Assembly: GCA_963693085.1 (NCBI GenBank)
Contig: OY856409.1
Coordinates: 1,535,557,072 to 1,535,621,071, forward strand
DNA length: 64,000 nucleotides
Source of the DNA: Alisma plantago-aquatica
Taxonomy: Eukaryota; Streptophyta; Magnoliopsida; Alismatales; Alismataceae
Reading direction: 5' to 3'
Below the pieces are notes generated by a model, which was given only the letters and a program-made list of their open reading frames with translations, searched no databases and was not told the DNA's origin. The position numbers and the translations under genes were made by a program. This document shows positions 59,810 through 64,000 of this stretch, piece after piece (within the stretch, counting starts at the first letter, position 1; each line of letters opens with the position of its first letter).

Positions 59810-59814
59810 ATTGT
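59810..59814. repeat. Target-site duplication ATTGT (right, one mismatch)
   Basis: Partner of 56528-56532. Confidence 0.6.
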
Positions 59815-61180
59815 TGTCCAACTTCTGCTCAGTGTCACGCCCAGGCTATACTCGTTCCCCTTGAACTTGACAACGACCCCCGTTGGCTATGAGGAGGTCA
59901 CCTCTCTTCACAGAACCTTGCAAAGGTGTAACATGTTCATTACAAACCCGATGGACGATAACGTTGGCTGTGGAATGATCCTCATTTTTCTCAGTAACAC
60001 CTTCAGCTACATGTTCAGGTATTCCGTCACCACCATGAGCCCGACTAGGCCCCCCTTGCTTATAGAAACACCCACACTCTCCTCCACATTAGGGTTCCTG
60101 GCTTCACTCTAGTATTTGCTCCTCTGTACATGGACATGGATGTCCCCACCTTCCCGCCACACTACCCCTTCCTCGCCTCGCACTGTATCATCACCGTCCC
60201 TTAGCTGTACAAAGACCTCCTCCAAGACCTCCATATATGTCGACCTCCATAGATGTCGAGTTCGTCATTTCCCCTACCTCTTCCAAACCCTCTTGGTCAT
60301 GTCCATGGATGCTATGATCACCACCCTCAGCACCGTCACTGGACCAACGCCCGCCCAAATTGGATTTCGACCTTACCGGCTTGGAGATGAACCCTAGCTT
60401 TTTCTAGCACTTTCTCTCCCAAATAACTCCTCTTTGATTGGTATTTGCCACCGTTTTGTCGGGGAGGCCTTGATCCATGACCCCCACATTCTCGGAGCCA
60501 AGCCCTCATCTTCCTCGTCCTCCCCATCTCTACAATCCTTCTCAAGATGTCTGATCACCCCACACAAGTAGCAGAATATCAGAAGTCGCTCATACCTCAC
60601 TTCAACTTCGACGACCCTGCCATCTCTATCCCGGATCTTTTGCTTGTGCCGTATTGGTCTGGTGATGTCGATCTACACTCTTGCTCGGCATGAGGCTCCC
60701 CAACCCAGATCTCACCGATCAACCACACACACCTTCCCAATCTTTCTGGCCACCACCATTATCGCTTCATCCGATCGATACCCTAGTGGAAAATTATATA
60801 ATTGTATCCAGAACTGACAATGATTGAGAACCATCTCCGTCGGGATGTCCTCCAGTTTGATGTCCCTGACCACGAGAAGATGATTGTCAAAGTTCCAAGA
60901 CCCGTCGGCAAGGACCTTCTCTTTATCCTTCCAATGTAGGAACTAAATCACGAACAAGTTGTTGGAAATCTGCCTGAAGCTTGCTTCTCTCCGTAGCGAC
61001 CATGCGTTGATCATGGTGTGCTTGAAAACTGGGAAATTGAACGGTCTCATCATCGTCAAGCATCCGACCAAAGCAAGGTCATATGCTCACTAACATCTCC
61101 AAAGATTGTATCCTTCAAATCCAGTATATATGTTTCCTCTTCTTCCCATACCCTCAGTGTTCCACAAGGTCATCCTCCAT
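59815..61180 (-). pseudogene. LINE ORF1 (DUF4283-like with CCHC knuckle), decayed
   Basis: A likely start ATG lies at 61180 (MEDDLVEH), with a frameshift within about 30 nt. Downstream, fragments such as LADGSWNFDNHLLVV and WIQLYNFPLGYRSDEA resemble the DUF4283 nucleic-acid-binding region found in plant LINE ORF1. They are followed by a zinc knuckle, CYLCGVIRHLEKDC, near 60530-60580 and an acidic stretch (DGEDEEDEG). Several stops interrupt it. The protein would coat LINE RNA. Its C-terminal end lies beyond the inserted solo LTR. Confidence 0.8.
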
Positions 61181-61298
61181 GGCGTAGAGAGTACCTGCAA
61201 ATCACAAGAGATAACGCCTCAGTGGTGAGGAGAGCCCTGAGTCGCCTTCGCCGCCCAGAGAAACCCTAGGAGACGCGCCCGACCAGGGAGTTCAACTG

Positions 61299-61311
61299 TA
61301 ATGTCTTTCTT
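61299..61311. repeat. LINE target-site duplication (right, 5' end)
   Basis: TAATGTCTTTCTT, identical to 42910-42922. Confidence 0.9.
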
Positions 61312-62049
61312 TCTTGAACTTCTAATTCTGCCTATATCGAGAGATTCATTGTAGAAATGGATAAGAGAAGGTAGTTTGGATCGCAATTTGAAAAGATAAT
61401 GGTTCTAGGTGATTTGTGTAGAACTAGGGACCTGGGCATGGCTAGGCCCAACCTGGCCTAGTCGGGCCCACTATCATGATCTATCCAGATCACATTTGTT
61501 CCTAATTCTATCTGGAATATTCTAAGGTGTTGGTTTGTTTTCCTCGAGAGAGGTTTCATATCATTGATGGGTTTTAGTCACGCTACGAGAAAGCAAGTGG
61601 GTTGACCCCATAGGAACAAATATTGTGGTACGTATTATGTTTGGAAGTACGTTTCTTGTTGAGGTATTCGAGGGTTTTCTACGCCCATAACAGGTAAATA
61701 GATTAATAAACTTGTGGTTACATAGCAAGGAACTCCTTCTCATTGATTAATAGAATCTGACAAACTCTGTTTTGTTTTTTTTACTTTGCTTAGTTTTATT
61801 TTGTGACACCTAGCTAGACTAATTCTACTTCTAAACTTTTACCATCTATCAGAATGGATTAACTGACTAAAGAGTGAGATCTTAAGCATCCTAAATGTTT
61901 CCACATCCCTTTTTTTGACCCCATCTGTCTATTTTGACCCTGTATTAAAGTTGTGGGGGGTCCTTGAAAGTTTTGGGTTATAAATTTATAGTATGGTTTA
62001 CCTTAGGATCACGCCTCCACTTTCGGAGCATGCTCATAGGGCTAGATCA
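61312..62049 (+). repeat. 3' portion of the Gypsy-like 5' LTR after the LINE
   Basis: Continues the host LTR interrupted at 42909. It includes GGCCTAGTCGGGCCC, similar to the CGGCCCAGTCAGGCC and CAGTCGGGCCC phrases at 34536 and 35000. It ends GATCA just before the decayed primer site. Confidence 0.45.
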
Positions 62050-62053
62050 CTTT

Positions 62054-62071
62054 TGACACCATTGTCAGGAT
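62054..62071 (+). promoter_or_regulatory. Decayed tRNA-Asp-type primer binding site
   Basis: TGACACCATTGTCAGGAT aligns with TGGCGCCGTTGCCGGGGA, the primer site used by plant Tat/Athila Gypsy elements. Over the first 17 positions every difference is C to T or G to A, the pattern expected from deamination of methylated cytosines on either strand; only the last base does not fit. It sits 4 nt after the proposed LTR end. Confidence 0.55.
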
Positions 62072-64000
62072 GTGGTTTTCCATGTTTACATGCCCAAAGA
62101 TTTTATTCTATCATCCATAAGCCTATATATATGCATGTTCTTCTTTTTCTTTGCAAATACTTATTCATATATATTGAATAGCTTTCCTTCTTTCTTATAT
62201 ATTTTTTCAGCCATGGACCTTGCTTCTGCAAGGTAGGTTATCATGTCCACTTGTCCTTTGGAATTTTTCCACAATCTCGACTACTGGAAAATAATTGAAA
62301 GATGTGTGCTGCAAGTAGTCAATCTATATTCACCCCCACCATCATAATTACATGATGTCTCGACATGGGAGATTTCCAATCAACCCTCGACTTCAACAAT
62401 ACGGTGGGGTCAAGAACTGATTAGATCAGTGAGGCTAGCTGAAGAAAGTGCTGATGCACTTGCCTCCTCCATAGCTCCTCATCTCCAAGAACACATCAAC
62501 CCATTTCAGCAGTTACTAGAAAAGCAGGATCATCATCTCCAAGTAGCCACCGAGGTTGCAGACAATAACTGTTAAACAAAGATTTGGGTTTCAAATGAAA
62601 GTGCAAGGTAGAATTGATGAATCTTGAAAGCATAGCTACTCAAGTCTAATAGCTTCATGATAAGGATGTTGAATAAGGCAAGATACTTCAAGAGCTCATC
62701 GATTTAGTTACCACATGATTACAAGTGCCAGAGCACAATCATGAAGACATCAATCATCAATACATTACCATGGTTGGATTCACTAGGATTTTTTGGTGAA
62801 GACTCACCCATCCAGGGAAACCCTTCATTTTATCCAGATGATTCAACTGAGCAACCAACGGAAGATACACATCACCTACAAGAATGTTTTAATGGTGATT
62901 ACTTTTAATCTCCTAATGGCATCCAAGAAACCTCATAACTTGAGGATCAATTTGAGCAACCTGATTTGACATTTATTCCAAACTATAGGGATACCTTTCA
63001 CATTGAGACTTGTCACTTAGTTTCAACCAACACACCTACTATGGTTTGGAATAAGTTGTTTGAGGAGGACGTCGACGACTACTTAGTTTGGGAGAGCGAG
63101 CAAACTTATGATGATAAACTGGAGCAACATGAGCTGACATTCACCACCATCCCTTTTTAAAGGATGGTTGGCATTTAAGGAGAAGGATGGACAATCCATC
63201 AAAAAATGGTTGTTGAGCATGAAGATACCCCAAATCCCATAGAAGGTGACAAGATTGGGGTGGTAGAACTACAAACAAATTCAACTGGGGATACTTTTTG
63301 TTCAAAAGATGATTGGGTGACTCAGACTATATATAAAAATCGATCAGAGCATCCAACCTCAAGTTCAGAGGTGGAGAGAGAAGATAGGAGTCCTCTAGAA
63401 GACTTTCAGCCTCTCCCCTCCATCTCATCCTGTGTCGGCATCCTAGGGCCTTCCTATTCAGAATCATATCTTGGAAGGTACCTTGATGATTTTCCAAATA
63501 ATTCATTTTATTGCAGTTCAAGCCAAATCCAACACAAGGTTGAATTCACTAAGTCATCAAATTCTATTCCTCTATTTTAGACTTAGAAGTGCCTAGATCT
63601 CCACCTCTTGTTCTCATTCATGGAGGATGCAATTGTTAAGACACAAGTGACATTGGTCCTAAAACTTAGAATTTGAGATTTGTAAGGAGTGGGACCTATA
63701 GGGGATCTACTACCTACTAAAATTTGAAGAATAAAACATCCATTCCAAACACACTCAAAATGTATGCTTGAAACAGGTGTAAAATTTTTAGATCTCAAAT
63801 GATGGTATACACAAGACCAAAGTAAAGCAGTGAAATATAAAATATGACTACAATCAATTTTATAAAAGTACATCATCATATTCTATACACGGTTTAAATA
63901 GATATTACATCATAAGGATCTAGTATAGTTAAATCTAAACCACATCAGGTTTGTCTCCAAGAAGTAACTCCTTAAACTAGTTCCAGCTCTGCATGCTATA
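62072..64000 (+). pseudogene. Decayed internal region of the Gypsy-like element, unknown coding remnants
   Basis: Several plus-strand open pieces lie downstream of the primer site: 62348-62575 (no ATG; includes RLAEESADALASSIAPHL), 62966-63160 (acidic, with VWNKLFEEDVDDYLVWE) and 63206-63580 (acidic, 124 codons from MVVEHEDTPN). They are rich in Glu, Asp, Ser and Gln. I recognise no gag, protease or RT motif. By position they would be gag or leader-encoded remnants, but a non-coding LARD-like derivative is equally possible. From about 63600 to the window end nothing is recognised. Confidence 0.35.

Larger units (their letters stand above)
42923..61298 (-). mobile_element. L1-type LINE, full length, with two nested elements
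   Basis: Bounded by a 13 bp duplication and ending in a short poly(A) tail (T8 on plus, 42924-42931). On the minus strand: ORF1 with a DUF4283-like part and CCHC, then ORF2 with apurinic endonuclease, RT, zinc-finger RVT and RNase H. A Copia element (44905-54076) and a solo LTR (56533-59809) interrupt it. Removing them with one TSD copy each leaves about 5.9 kb, a usual length for plant L1 elements with both ends. Both ORFs have frameshifts and stops, so the copy is dead. Confidence 0.92.
34534..62049 (+). mobile_element. 5' LTR of an old Tat/Athila-like Gypsy element, with nested insertions
   Basis: Inferred LTR. Its start is set at TGTCGGCCCAG (34534). A plus-strand TATA box lies at 35262-35269. 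The end, GATCA at 62049, is followed by a decayed primer site (62054-62071). Two elements with clean duplications sit inside (35677-42733 and 42923-61298). Subtracting them and one TSD copy each leaves about 2065 bp, plausible for this family. The second LTR would be beyond the window, so the left border is uncertain. U3 has repeated GACCGCTAC / GTAGCGATC-like words and CAGTCGGGCC phrases. Confidence 0.5.

Overview
This 64 kb window comes from a flowering-plant nuclear genome. The evidence is the kinds of element present: plant-type CACTA, Copia LTR elements primed by initiator tRNA-Met, an L1-type LINE with a CCHC ORF1, and a tRNA-derived SINE, all in an AT-rich background with GT-AG introns. 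I cannot name the species. I see no intact host gene; the window is almost wholly nested transposable elements, and boundaries below rest on target-site duplications (TSDs) read directly from the sequence.

Layout. (1) 1-12062: a solo LTR of a SIRE-like Copia family (TSD GTCTT) split by a 9.8 kb CACTA element (TSD CTT). The CACTA carries a TNP2 transposase gene with three in-frame stops and a 13-exon second gene joining a Transposase_24-like region to an Ulp1-like cysteine protease. The solo LTR appears to lie in an older, decayed Copia LTR. (2) 12.0-20.5 kb: diverged tandem repeats, the 5' part of a Copia element (LTR, PBS, gag-protease fragment), anonymous sequence, and a SINE with a 20 bp TSD. 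(3) 20494-29327: a full-length but broken Copia element (TSD TATAC) holding a 2.1 kb solo LTR whose upstream region is a 17/26 bp minisatellite. (4) 29.3-34.5 kb: AT-rich sequence with nothing I recognise except an (AT)n tract and a 49 bp duplication. (5) 34.5-64 kb: an old plus-strand LTR of a Tat/Athila-like Gypsy element, recognised from its promoter and a decayed tRNA-Asp-type PBS. Into it are inserted a gag-only SIRE-like element (35677-42733, TSD CTTCC) and an L1-type LINE (42923-61298, 13 bp TSD). The LINE is itself interrupted by a young gag-only Copia element (44905-54076, TSD AATTT) and a 3.3 kb solo LTR (56533-59809).

How the parts work together. Most elements are incomplete and would depend on proteins supplied from elsewhere. 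Two LTR elements keep LTRs, PBS, PPT and gag but have no pol. The CACTA keeps its termini and binding-site-like hairpins while its own genes are interrupted by stops. Removing the nested inserts gives sensible lengths (LINE about 5.9 kb, solo LTR about 1.59 kb, Athila-like LTR about 2.07 kb), which supports the nesting order.

The most unusual pattern is that several unrelated LTR families here, and the CACTA termini, carry arrays of short CpG-containing direct or inverted repeats built on CCGA/TCGG cores. In the LTRs the arrays sit just upstream of the TATA box, and in two elements the same motif recurs in the internal non-coding region.
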